NCBI GenBank assembly: GCA_016789405.1
Contig: JAEUPQ010000033.1
Coordinates: 1 to 34,521 of the forward strand
Length of the DNA: 34,521 bases
Reading direction: 5' to 3'
Source of the DNA: Lysobacteraceae bacterium
GTDB taxonomy: Bacteria > Pseudomonadota > Gammaproteobacteria > Xanthomonadales > Xanthomonadaceae
Part shown: one piece after another, positions 24,767 through 32,216 of the stretch
Position numbering within the stretch: position 1 is the first letter of the stretch
Layout of the letters: every line of letters begins with the position of its first letter
The notes under the pieces: model-generated
The model's database searches: none
The model's input: the letters and a program-made list of their open reading frames with translations, nothing else
What the model was told of the DNA's origin: nothing
Translations under genes and position numbers: made by a program

Positions 24767-27700
24767 TCAGCGGAAGTTGTAGCGCATGCCCAGCATGTAA
24801 CGGGGTCCCGTCTGGGTCAGGTACTCCAACTGGTTGACGTGGCGCGAGTGCGAGCGTTGGGATTTGCCAAGCGCATTGATCGTCTCGAACGATATCGACC
24901 ACTGGTCGTTCCAGCGATAGCCGACGTTGAAATCGAACTGTCCGTAGGATTCCACGTAGACCGGGTTCGCTCCCGCGCCATCGAAGACGCCCGCCAGGAA
25001 CTTGTCGCGCCAGTTGTACGCGCCGCGCAGCTGCCACGGCCCCCTCTCGAAGAAGGCGACGATGTTCGCCGAGTCGCTCAGGCCGATCAGCGCGAACTGC
25101 TCGCCGATGCGGTAGTTGTCGTACATCAGGCCGGAGTCGACGATGGTGTAGTTGGCCGACATGCCGAAGCCGGAGCCGCCGAACATGTGCTGGACGTTGA
25201 GTTCCCAGCCATCAAGCGCCGCCGAACGCTTGTTTGCGGGCGTCGTCACCCGGAAGCTCGCGACCGGATCGCCCGGCTGGCCCGTGATGATGCCTCGGGC
25301 GCTATCGACGCCAGGCTGGCCATTGAAGTTGGCGAAGATGTAGTTGCGGATGCAGACCATGTCGGTGGTGGCGCAGCCGCCGGCGCCGATCGCCTGATTC
25401 CAATAGGCACCACCAACCGGCGTGCGCAATCCCGAGCTGGTGTCGGCAATCTGTGTCGTGCCGATGTAATTGTCGATGTTCTTGCGGAAATAGCCGACCG
25501 ACAGATAGCTCGACTCGCCGTAGTACCACTCCAGAGACAGGTCGAAGTTGTGCGACAGCAGCGGTTCGAGGTCCGGATTGCCGAAGCTGCCGGTGCCGCC
25601 GTCGACGCGTACCAGCTGGTTGTAGGTCTTGCCGCCCTGGATGTCGGCCCAGCCCGGCCGGCCGATGGTCTCGCCATAGCTGCCGCGCAGGATCAGGTTG
25701 TCGCTGATGTCCAGGCGCAGGTCGAGGTTCGGCAGCAGATAGCGATAATCGCCCTTGAGCGTGGAATAGGCATTGCCCTGCTCGACCAAGTTGAGCTCGT
25801 TCGCGGAACGCCACTGGATGCCCGATGCAAAGTTCGGCACCAGCGCTGTCGAGGTCACCTCGGTGCGTTCGTAACGGACCCCGGCTGCCACCTGCAGCGG
25901 CATCTTCCAGTCGAAGGTCGTGCTGTATTGCAGGTACGCGCTCTGCGACTTCTCGGTCGTCCTGCGATCGGTACTGAACACATCCGACCGCCGGTAGAGA
26001 TCGGGGCGACCGGTCGCGGCGATCGCAGCCTGGCGCATCGCCTCGAAGTCGAAGGTGAAGAAGGCACTGCTCCAGCGCGGGTCGCGGCTGTTGCCGAAAC
26101 TCTGGAAGTAGTTGCGCATGCTGTCGCGCCGCCACAGGCTGTCGGGATATGCCAGGAAGCCGTTCGGCGTGACATTCCCACCCCAGGTGTCGTTCTGGAC
26201 AACCGAGAACGCGCTTCGATTGCGAACTTCGGTCGACGCCACACCGAAATCGAGCTGCGAGGCTTCGCCGAAGGCCCAGTCCCCGCTCAGCTGGAGCTGG
26301 TCGACTTCGGCACGCATGTAGCTGTTGCGGAACGACGAGCCGGTCACCTGCATCTGTGCCGCATCGATATCGGTCTGGCCCGGCGGCAGGGCCACGGTGA
26401 GGATCGGGAACGGACGGGAGAAATCGACTGTCGTCGTGCCACGGAAGAGGCCTGCGGCACCGAGCACGCTGTTCGAACCGTACGGGCTGTCGGCGCCGGA
26501 TTCGGCGGACGAGCGATGCATGTCGAGCTCGAGGTTGACGCTGTCGCTGACAGCCCACTCGAGGTTCAGGCCAATGGACTGGTTCTCGTTCCTGGTCGCG
26601 TACTTCGCGCCGCCCATCGCCAGGTCGCTGTTCGCCGGCACGATGATTTCCGAGTACACGTTCGGCGCGGCGATCGGGCCGTTGGTCCAGGAACTGCTGG
26701 ACGGGCCGAAGTTGAACCAAACCGACAGCTCGTTGCGCTGGGTCTGGATGCGATTTTCCGAGTAGGTGTAGTCGAGCGTCGCGGTCAGGCGATCGGTCGG
26801 TGCCCACTGCAGGGTCAGCTGGCCGTTGGTGCGCTGTCGCTGTACGCCATTGACACTGTAGTTCAGGTTCTGCGGCACCGAATAGATGTCGTTCGGGCCG
26901 GGGCGGTTGGTGATCCGCTCGGACCCCGGCGTACCCGGCTGCGGGATGGTGCCCCAGTTGTTTTCGTCGCCACGGAACGTGCGCCAGCCGTTGCCGACCG
27001 ACACCTGGTTGTAGCCCAGGTCGCGTTCCTGATAGCTCGCAGTGAGCGCCACGCCGAACTTGCCGTCCGCGAAGGTGTTGCTGAAGATGCCGGAAATTTC
27101 GGGGGTGAGATCGTCGCCCTGCAGCGCATTCGGCAGGTTGCCATTCGACTCGTCGTACACCGTCTTGATGCCGACGTTCGCATGCAGGCCCGGGTTGTTG
27201 AGCGGACGGGCGGTCTTGACGTTGATGGTCGCACCGATGCCGCCGGTCGGCGTGCTTGCCCGGCTGGACTTGTAGACCTCGATCCCCGAGATCGCTTCCG
27301 ATGCGAGGTTGGCGAAGTCGAACGCACGCGAACTGGAGGCATCGGTATCGAGCAGGCTGCTCGCCGGCATCTGGCGGCCGTTGAGCAGCACCAGGTTGAA
27401 GTCCGGACCGACGCCGCGCACGGTCACGCGCGAGCCTTCGCCCAACGCCGAGCGATCGATCGACACGCCGGAAATGCGCTGCAGCGACTCGGCGAGGTTG
27501 GTGTCGGGGAACTTGCCGATTTCCTCGGACGAAATGCCGTCGACCACGCCCTGTCCGTTGCGCTTCACGTTCATCGCCGACGTGAGGCTGCCGCGGATGC
27601 CGCGGACTTCGATCACGTCCAGTTCGTTCGCATCGCTGTCGCGCGTGGACTGCGCTGGTGCATCCGGGTTCGCGGCTTCGTCCTGCGTGGCGCTCTGCGC

Positions 27701-27778
27701 GGCGACGGTCTGCGACAGCGCCAGCAGCAGCGCGGTCGCCAGCAGCTTGCGCCTCGGTGTGGCCTCCAACTGTTTCAT
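24767..27778 (-). CDS. TonB-dependent receptor, probable beta-glucan oligosaccharide importer (TBDR2)
   Basis: This 1003-residue outer-membrane receptor of the Xanthomonas/Caulobacter TonB class heads the five-gene operon. The ATG at 27778 has GGAGGG 8 bases upstream and begins a signal peptide (1 to about 27, ...QTVAA). A TonB-box-like segment (LDVIEVRGIRG, about 53-63) precedes the plug (VVDGISSEEIGKFPDTNLAESLQRISGV, then VTVRGVGPDFNLVLLNGRQ and GGIGATINVKTARP). The barrel ends RYNFR, one residue past the usual terminal phenylalanine. One probable surface loop holds a cysteine pair (GGCATTDMVC). The substrate is inferred from the shared motif B with GH3 and GH64 beta-glucanases as laminari- or other beta-glucan oligosaccharides. 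Overlap with GH3 products alone would also allow cello- or mixed-linkage oligomers. Confidence 0.9.
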   Translation of the reverse strand: MKQLEATPRRKLLATALLLALSQTVAAQSATQDEAANPDAPAQSTRDSDANELDVIEVRGIRGSLTSAMNVKRNGQGVVDGISSEEIGKFPDTNLAESLQRISGVSIDRSALGEGSRVTVRGVGPDFNLVLLNGRQMPASSLLDTDASSSRAFDFANLASEAISGIEVYKSSRASTPTGGIGATINVKTARPLNNPGLHANVGIKTVYDESNGNLPNALQGDDLTPEISGIFSNTFADGKFGVALTASYQERDLGYNQVSVGNGWRTFRGDENNWGTIPQPGTPGSERITNRPGPNDIYSVPQNLNYSVNGVQRQRTNGQLTLQWAPTDRLTATLDYTYSENRIQTQRNELSVWFNFGPSSSSWTNGPIAAPNVYSEIIVPANSDLAMGGAKYATRNENQSIGLNLEWAVSDSVNLELDMHRSSAESGADSPYGSNSVLGAAGLFRGTTTVDFSRPFPILTVALPPGQTDIDAAQMQVTGSSFRNSYMRAEVDQLQLSGDWAFGEASQLDFGVASTEVRNRSAFSVVQNDTWGGNVTPNGFLAYPDSLWRRDSMRNYFQSFGNSRDPRWSSAFFTFDFEAMRQAAIAATGRPDLYRRSDVFSTDRRTTEKSQSAYLQYSTTFDWKMPLQVAAGVRYERTEVTSTALVPNFASGIQWRSANELNLVEQGNAYSTLKGDYRYLLPNLDLRLDISDNLILRGSYGETIGRPGWADIQGGKTYNQLVRVDGGTGSFGNPDLEPLLSHNFDLSLEWYYGESSYLSVGYFRKNIDNYIGTTQIADTSSGLRTPVGGAYWNQAIGAGGCATTDMVCIRNYIFANFNGQPGVDSARGIITGQPGDPVASFRVTTPANKRSAALDGWELNVQHMFGGSGFGMSANYTIVDSGLMYDNYRIGEQFALIGLSDSANIVAFFERGPWQLRGAYNWRDKFLAGVFDGAGANPVYVESYGQFDFNVGYRWNDQWSISFETINALGKSQRSHSRHVNQLEYLTQTGPRYMLGMRYNFR

Positions 27779-27912
27779 CACTCGTCCCTCCCCGGGATCT
27801 GCATGTCGTTGTTCTGGTCTTCCGTGCGACGACATCTTCGAACGCGCCCCTGTATCGCTTTCCAGCGCCGTCGCATCGGCGCGACGGACGCTATGTCCGT
27901 CATCGCCAGCGC

Positions 27913-27941
27913 ATTGGAAGCGAGATTGACAGCGTTGTCAA
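27913..27941 (-). promoter_or_regulatory. Predicted promoter of the TBDR2 operon
   Basis: On the minus strand TTGACA (27941-27936) is a consensus -35 element and TCCAAT (27918-27913) a 4-of-6 -10 element at the ideal 17-bp spacing. The -35 lies inside the motif B palindrome, so a bound LacI-type repressor would directly block polymerase. The GH64 gene shows the same layout. Confidence 0.6.
27926..27941. promoter_or_regulatory. Motif B operator of the TBDR2 operon
   Basis: TTGACAGCGTTGTCAA is a 16-bp palindrome with one mismatch pair next to the central CG. It is the longest of the four motif B copies. It lies 148 bp before the TBDR2 ATG. Confidence 0.85.
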
Positions 27942-28015
27942 ATTCGATGCGTCAAACCTCGCGCGCCTGCAGACAAACCTATTCAAATCATGATCTTGCT
28001 GTTGTTGCGACGCAC

Positions 28016-28042
28016 AAAAAAACGGTGCACAACTTTGTGCAC
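28016..28042 (-). terminator. Intrinsic terminator of the second LacI gene
   Basis: GTGCACAA (28025-28032) and TTGTGCAC (28035-28042) form a short stem with a tight loop. On the minus strand they are followed by CG and seven T (plus-strand A at 28016-28022). It is 108 bases past the LacI stop and separates that gene from the TBDR2 promoter. The 18-bp palindrome could also be a protein site. Confidence 0.72.
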
Positions 28043-28149
28043 GTGGCGTTCTGTCCGATCGTGTGCGCGCATGCGGGAGACCATCGATGCGGTCTCGCAT
28101 CGACGCTGCATGCGCCCGCTGCAGGGCGCCGTCGTGTTGCCGCGGACGC

Positions 28150-29163
28150 CTATCGGCCCGTCGAGACCGGGCCGGTCGAACGTCGCAATTGCAGGGCGTA
28201 GGGCACGCTGATGGTGGCGCCGCTGCCGGGGCTGCGGATCTCGGTGAGCAGTTCGAGCGCAGCCAGTCGACCCATCTCTCGCGTGGGCTGGCGCACCGTG
28301 GTCAGCGAAGGATGGATCTGCCGCGCGATCGGCGTGTCGTCGAAGCCGCAGACCGAGATATCGCCCGGCACCGACATGCCGCGTTCGCTGATCGCGCAGA
28401 TCGCGCCCGCCGCCATGTCGTCGTTGGCGGCGAAGATCGCCGTCGGCGGCTCGTCCATCGCCAGCAGGTGCAGCGCGGCGGCATAGCCGGAGTCGTAGGA
28501 GAACTCGCCCTCCACGACCAGCGCCGGGTCGTAGGGAATCTCCGCGCGCGCCAGCGCATCGCGATAGCCCGACAGTCGCCAGCCGCTGGCGCCATGCGCG
28601 GGATGGCCCTTGATGTGCGCGATGCGGCGATGGCCGAGCGCGACGAGGTGCGCCATCACCGCACAGACCGCGCCGTGTTCGTCGACGACAACGCCGATCG
28701 TGCGGTTCTCTTCCTTCGCCGACACGCTGGCGTAGGGAATCTGCAGGTCGCGCAGGCGCGCGACCACCGCCGGGTCGTCGGTGATCGGCGGCGTGAGCAC
28801 CAGGCCGTCGACCTGCAACTGCACGCTCAGCGCCTCGATCTCCGCAGCGGCGTCACGACCGTCGTGCGACATCGGCACGAGCATCAGGTGGTAGTGCTGG
28901 GACTTGCATGCATCGAGCACGCCCATCTGCACTTCCATCAGGTAGTTGTTCGACGGGTTGTCGAACAGCATCGCCACCAGGTACGAGCGACGCCCGGCGA
29001 GCACGCGCGCGGAAGGCAGCGGTCGGTAGTTCAGGGTGTCGACCGCGGACTGCACGCGTTGGCGGGTGCGCTCGGACACGTTCGGCTCGTGGTTGAGCAC
29101 GCGCGACACGGTCTTCATCGACACGCCGGCGACCTTCGCGACATCCTCGATCCGAACTCGCAT
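28150..29163 (-). CDS. LacI-family transcriptional regulator, probable beta-glucan regulator
   Basis: This is a 337-residue LacI-family regulator. The helix-turn-helix ([21 protein letters not shown], residues 4-24) starts right after the ATG at 29163, as usual for the family; in-frame sequence upstream to 29493 has no family match. A hinge with [16 protein letters not shown] and a sugar-sensing domain ending [29 protein letters not shown] follow. Only a weak ribosome site is seen. It is divergent from the GH3 gene and upstream of the TBDR2 operon on the same strand. Motif B occurs at both flanking units and at the transporter and GH64 genes, so I infer this protein binds motif B, with a beta-glucan breakdown product or glucose as inducer. 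Three 13-bp repeats lie in its own upstream region. Confidence 0.92.
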   Translation of the reverse strand: MRVRIEDVAKVAGVSMKTVSRVLNHEPNVSERTRQRVQSAVDTLNYRPLPSARVLAGRRSYLVAMLFDNPSNNYLMEVQMGVLDACKSQHYHLMLVPMSHDGRDAAAEIEALSVQLQVDGLVLTPPITDDPAVVARLRDLQIPYASVSAKEENRTIGVVVDEHGAVCAVMAHLVALGHRRIAHIKGHPAHGASGWRLSGYRDALARAEIPYDPALVVEGEFSYDSGYAAALHLLAMDEPPTAIFAANDDMAAGAICAISERGMSVPGDISVCGFDDTPIARQIHPSLTTVRQPTREMGRLAALELLTEIRSPGSGATISVPYALQLRRSTGPVSTGR

Positions 29164-29185
29164 GGAATGGGTCCACTCTCTCGTT

Positions 29186-29219
29186 GCAATTGCGGGATGC
29201 AATTGCCGAATGCAATTGC
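29186..29219. repeat. Three GCAATTGC palindromes at exact 13-bp period
   Basis: GCAATTGC occurs at 29186-29193, 29199-29206 and 29212-29219, each 13 bp after the last, with similar spacers (GGGAT, CGAAT, GGGGC). They lie 23-56 bp upstream of the second LacI start codon, in the divergent region shared with GH3, and do not resemble motif A or B. Confidence 0.8.
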
Positions 29220-29351
29220 GGGGCAATACTGCCAGAGCCACCGGTCGCTTCCTATCGACGTGGCATGGGCACGCGGCGCGAGGCACGCCGGCGAATCCAT
29301 GCTGCCCTGCAACAAGAACTGCCGCGCGACGCGGTGTATTCTGCCCCCGGC

Positions 29352-29365
29352 TGACAGCGCTGTCA
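29352..29365. promoter_or_regulatory. Motif B operator upstream of the GH3 gene
   Basis: TGACAGCGCTGTCA, a perfect 14-bp palindrome, lies 86 bp before the GH3 ATG and 188 bp before the divergent LacI start. It is identical in its core to the site at 18021. No good -10 element is seen at 17 bp from its TGACA, so the promoter position is unclear here. Confidence 0.83.
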
Positions 29366-29451
29366 TCTGCCCCGGCAGCGCGGCGTCCGCATCGTCTCCC
29401 GGCCCTCCCGTCATCGCGGCGGGCCCTGCCCACGCGAGGATTGCATTGCCC

Positions 29452-32058
29452 ATGAGCGCTTCCCCCCACGCAACTTCGACGCGCCGCGCGCACCGCACCG
29501 CACCGCGCATCGCGCCGCTATGCACAGCCCTGCTCCTGGTCCTCTGCGGCGGCGTCAACGCCGGCGCGGGCGACGCTCCGTCGGCCGGAAAGCCGTCGAC
29601 CATCACGCCGGCGAACTGGCCGGTCCCCGGCTGGCCGCTGCGCGAGGACGCCGCACTCGAACGCCGCGTCGAAGCCCTGCTGGCGACGATGACGGTGGAA
29701 GAGAAGGTCGGCCAGATCGTGCAGGCCGACATCACCACGATCACGCCCGACGACCTGCGCAAATACCGGCTGGGTTCGATCCTCGCCGGCGGCAACTCCG
29801 ACCCCGGCAACGTGTACAACGCGAAGCCGCAGGCCTGGCTGGATCTCTCGGACGCGTTCTGGGCGGCATCGATGGACACCAGTGGCGGCGGCAAGGCCAT
29901 CCCGGTGATCTTCGGCATCGACGCCGTCCACGGCCAGAGCAACATCGTCGGCGCCACCCTCTTTCCGCACAACGTCGGCCTGGGTGCGACGCGCAATCCC
30001 GCGCTGATGCGCCGCATCGGCGAAATCACCGCGATCGAAACCCGCGTCACCGGCATGGAATGGGCGTTCGCACCGACCGTGGCGGTGCCGCGTGACGACC
30101 GCTGGGGCCGCGCCTACGAAGGCTATTCGGAAAGCCCGGACGTGGTGGCGTCCTATGCCGGCGCGATGGTCGAGGGCCTGCAGGGCGTGCCCGGCAAGCG
30201 CGGCTTCCTCGACGACCGCCATGTCATGGTCTCGGTCAAGCATTTCCTCGGCGATGGCGGCACGCGCAACGGCAAGGACCAGGGCGACACGCCGGGCGAC
30301 GAAGCCACCCTGCGCGACATCCACGCTGCAGGCTATTTCACGTCGATCCGCGCGGGCGCGCAGGCGGTGATGGCCTCGTTCAACAGCATCGACGGCCAGA
30401 AGATGCACGGCCGCCGCGACCTGATGACCGACGTGCTCAAGGACCGCATGGGCTTCGGCGGCTTCATCGTGGGCGACTGGAACGGCCACGGCCAGGTCGA
30501 CGGCTGCACCAACACGAACTGCGCGAAGACCTTCAACGCCGGCCTCGACATGGCGATGGCGCCGGACAGTTGGCGCGGCCTGTACGACAGCACCGTCGCA
30601 CAGGCGAAATCCGGCGAGATCCCGATGGCGCGCCTCGACGACGCCGTACGCCGCATCCTGCGCGTGAAGTTCCGCATGGGACTGTTCGAGGCGCCGAAAC
30701 CGTCCCAGCGCGCTCTCGGCGGAAAATTCGAACTGCTCGGGGCGCCGGAACATCGCGCCATCGCGCGCCAGGCCGTGCGCGAATCGCTGGTGCTGCTGAA
30801 GAACCAGGGTGGCGTGCTGCCGTTGTCGCCGAAGCAGCGCATCCTCGTCGCTGGCGACGGCGCCGATGATGTCGGCAAGCAGTCCGGCGGCTGGACCCTC
30901 AACTGGCAAGGCACCGGCACGACGCGCGCCGACTATCCGAACGCCGATTCGATCTGGGAAGGCTTCAAGCAGCAGATCGATGCGGCCGGTGGACGCGCCG
31001 AGCTTGCCGTCGACGGCAAGTATCGCGACAAGCCCGATGCCGCGATCGTCGTGTTCGGCGAGAACCCGTACGCCGAATTCCAGGGCGACCTGCCGAACCT
31101 GCTCTACAAGCCCGGCGACGACCGCGATCTCGACCTGCTGCGCAAGCTCAAGGCCGACGGCATCCCGGTGGTCGCGGTGTTCCTCAGCGGGCGTCCGCTG
31201 TGGATGAATCGCGAGATCAACGCCGCCGACGCCTTCGTCGCCGCATGGCTGCCGGGCTCGGAGGGCGGCGGCATCGCCGACGTGCTGCTGCGCGACGCGC
31301 GCGGCAAGGTCCAGCACGACTTCAAGGGCAAGCTCAGCTTCTCGTGGCCGCGGCGCGCGGACCAGTACGAGAACAACGTCGGCCAGGCGAACTACGATCC
31401 GCTGTTCGCCTTCGGCCACGGCCTGCGCTACACCGACGACGGCGATCTGGCGGAGCTCCCCGAAGTCTCCGGCATCGCCGCCGCGCCTTCGCAGCCGAAC
31501 CAGTTCTTCGTCCGCGGCAAGGCGGCGGAAGGCTTCCGCCTGCGCCTTTCCGGCACCACCGGCGACACCCATGACGTGATGCACACGCGTGGCGCCACGC
31601 CCGACGGCGCGCTGTCGATCGCCGCCGTGGACCGGTCCGCACAGGAAGATGCACGACAGCTGCACTGGACCGGCACGGGTGCGGCCGAGCTGATGGCCCT
31701 GCCCGCGCAGGACCTGCAGCGCCAGACCGACGGCGACGTGTGGGTGATCGCGGATGTGCGCATCGACGCACTGCCGAAGTCCGGAAAAATCGAATGGCTG
31801 GCGTCCTGCGGCGACAAGTGCGGTACGTCGATCGACGTCTCGCCGCAGTTCGCGAACCTGCCTCGCGGCGAGTGGATCCGCGTCGGCATGATCCTGAAGT
31901 GCCTGCGCAGCCACGGTGCGAGCGACATGCGCAACGTGACGGTGCCGTTCGGCCTGCGCGCGGCATCGGGCTTCAAGATGACGGTTTCCGGCATCGGCCT
32001 GGGCACGGATCCGACGCATCGGCTGGAGTGCCCTGCGACAGCCGCGGCGACGCCCTGA
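29452..32058 (+). CDS. GH3 exo-beta-glucanase/beta-glucosidase, ExoP type
   Basis: This exported GH3 enzyme of 868 residues removes glucose from beta-glucans or their oligomers. A signal-like N-terminus (hydrophobic APLCTALLLVLCGGVNAGAG, about 21-40) precedes the GH3 barrel: GIDAVHGQSNIVGATLFPHNVGL region, KHFLGDGGT (263-271) and nucleophile Asp342 in GFIVGDWNGHGQ. The second GH3 domain (VLLKNQGGVLPL, GWTLNWQG, FGENPYAEFQGD) is followed by a C-terminal domain from about 680 resembling the ExoP C-terminal module (PF18559); total length also fits ExoP, an exo-1,3/1,4-beta-glucanase of Pseudoalteromonas. The ATG at 29452 has GAGGA 11 bases upstream; TTG at 29446 is a possible alternative. Motif B upstream and convergence with GH64 suggest joint laminarin breakdown. 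Confidence 0.93.
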   Translation: MSASPHATSTRRAHRTAPRIAPLCTALLLVLCGGVNAGAGDAPSAGKPSTITPANWPVPGWPLREDAALERRVEALLATMTVEEKVGQIVQADITTITPDDLRKYRLGSILAGGNSDPGNVYNAKPQAWLDLSDAFWAASMDTSGGGKAIPVIFGIDAVHGQSNIVGATLFPHNVGLGATRNPALMRRIGEITAIETRVTGMEWAFAPTVAVPRDDRWGRAYEGYSESPDVVASYAGAMVEGLQGVPGKRGFLDDRHVMVSVKHFLGDGGTRNGKDQGDTPGDEATLRDIHAAGYFTSIRAGAQAVMASFNSIDGQKMHGRRDLMTDVLKDRMGFGGFIVGDWNGHGQVDGCTNTNCAKTFNAGLDMAMAPDSWRGLYDSTVAQAKSGEIPMARLDDAVRRILRVKFRMGLFEAPKPSQRALGGKFELLGAPEHRAIARQAVRESLVLLKNQGGVLPLSPKQRILVAGDGADDVGKQSGGWTLNWQGTGTTRADYPNADSIWEGFKQQIDAAGGRAELAVDGKYRDKPDAAIVVFGENPYAEFQGDLPNLLYKPGDDRDLDLLRKLKADGIPVVAVFLSGRPLWMNREINAADAFVAAWLPGSEGGGIADVLLRDARGKVQHDFKGKLSFSWPRRADQYENNVGQANYDPLFAFGHGLRYTDDGDLAELPEVSGIAAAPSQPNQFFVRGKAAEGFRLRLSGTTGDTHDVMHTRGATPDGALSIAAVDRSAQEDARQLHWTGTGAAELMALPAQDLQRQTDGDVWVIADVRIDALPKSGKIEWLASCGDKCGTSIDVSPQFANLPRGEWIRVGMILKCLRSHGASDMRNVTVPFGLRAASGFKMTVSGIGLGTDPTHRLECPATAAATP

Positions 32059-32088
32059 GATCCCGCCCGCTGCGGACAAGGAAGATGC

Positions 32089-32116
32089 CGTCATCCTCGC
32101 GCAATCGGGGATGACG
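32089..32116 (+). terminator. Weak hairpin after the GH3 gene
   Basis: CGTCATCC (32089-32096) and GGATGACG (32109-32116) form an 8-bp stem with a 12-base loop, followed by TCTTTCC. It could be a weak terminator before the stronger one at 32152. Confidence 0.45.
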
Positions 32117-32151
32117 TCTTTCCGAAACTGACGTTGCAGAGGCTGGCATGG

Positions 32152-32180
32152 AAAAGGGGCGTGCCGTGCACGCCCCTTTT
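32152..32180. terminator. Bidirectional intrinsic terminator between GH3 and GH64 genes
   Basis: AAAAGGGGCGTG (32152-32163) and CACGCCCCTTTT (32169-32180) are perfect 12-bp arms with loop CCGTG. Flanking A and T runs serve both strands, ending the two convergent beta-glucanase transcripts. Confidence 0.92.
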
Positions 32181-32216
32181 CGTTTCACGCATGGCGTGGT
32201 TCTGGCTTCCGCCGAA

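Larger units (their letters stand above)
27779..28149. other. Intergenic region with TBDR2 promoter, motif B and LacI terminator
   Basis: These 371 bases lie between two minus-strand genes. From right to left they hold the terminator of the second LacI gene (28016-28042), an AT-richer stretch with TAGGTTTG on the minus strand (27981-27974), the promoter with overlapping motif B (27913-27941) and an untranslated leader of about 128 bases. No small gene is supported. Confidence 0.6.

Noticed and set aside
24746..28201. Open frame of over 1100 codons on the plus strand opposite TBDR2
   Set aside because: GC-rich coding DNA gives long antisense frames; the translation is Arg/Ala/Val/Gly/His-rich with no family match, while the minus strand encodes a complete receptor with signal peptide, plug and barrel.
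29186..29219. GCAATTGC repeats as a CRISPR array
   Set aside because: Units are 8 bp with 5-bp spacers, far too short, and no cas gene is present.
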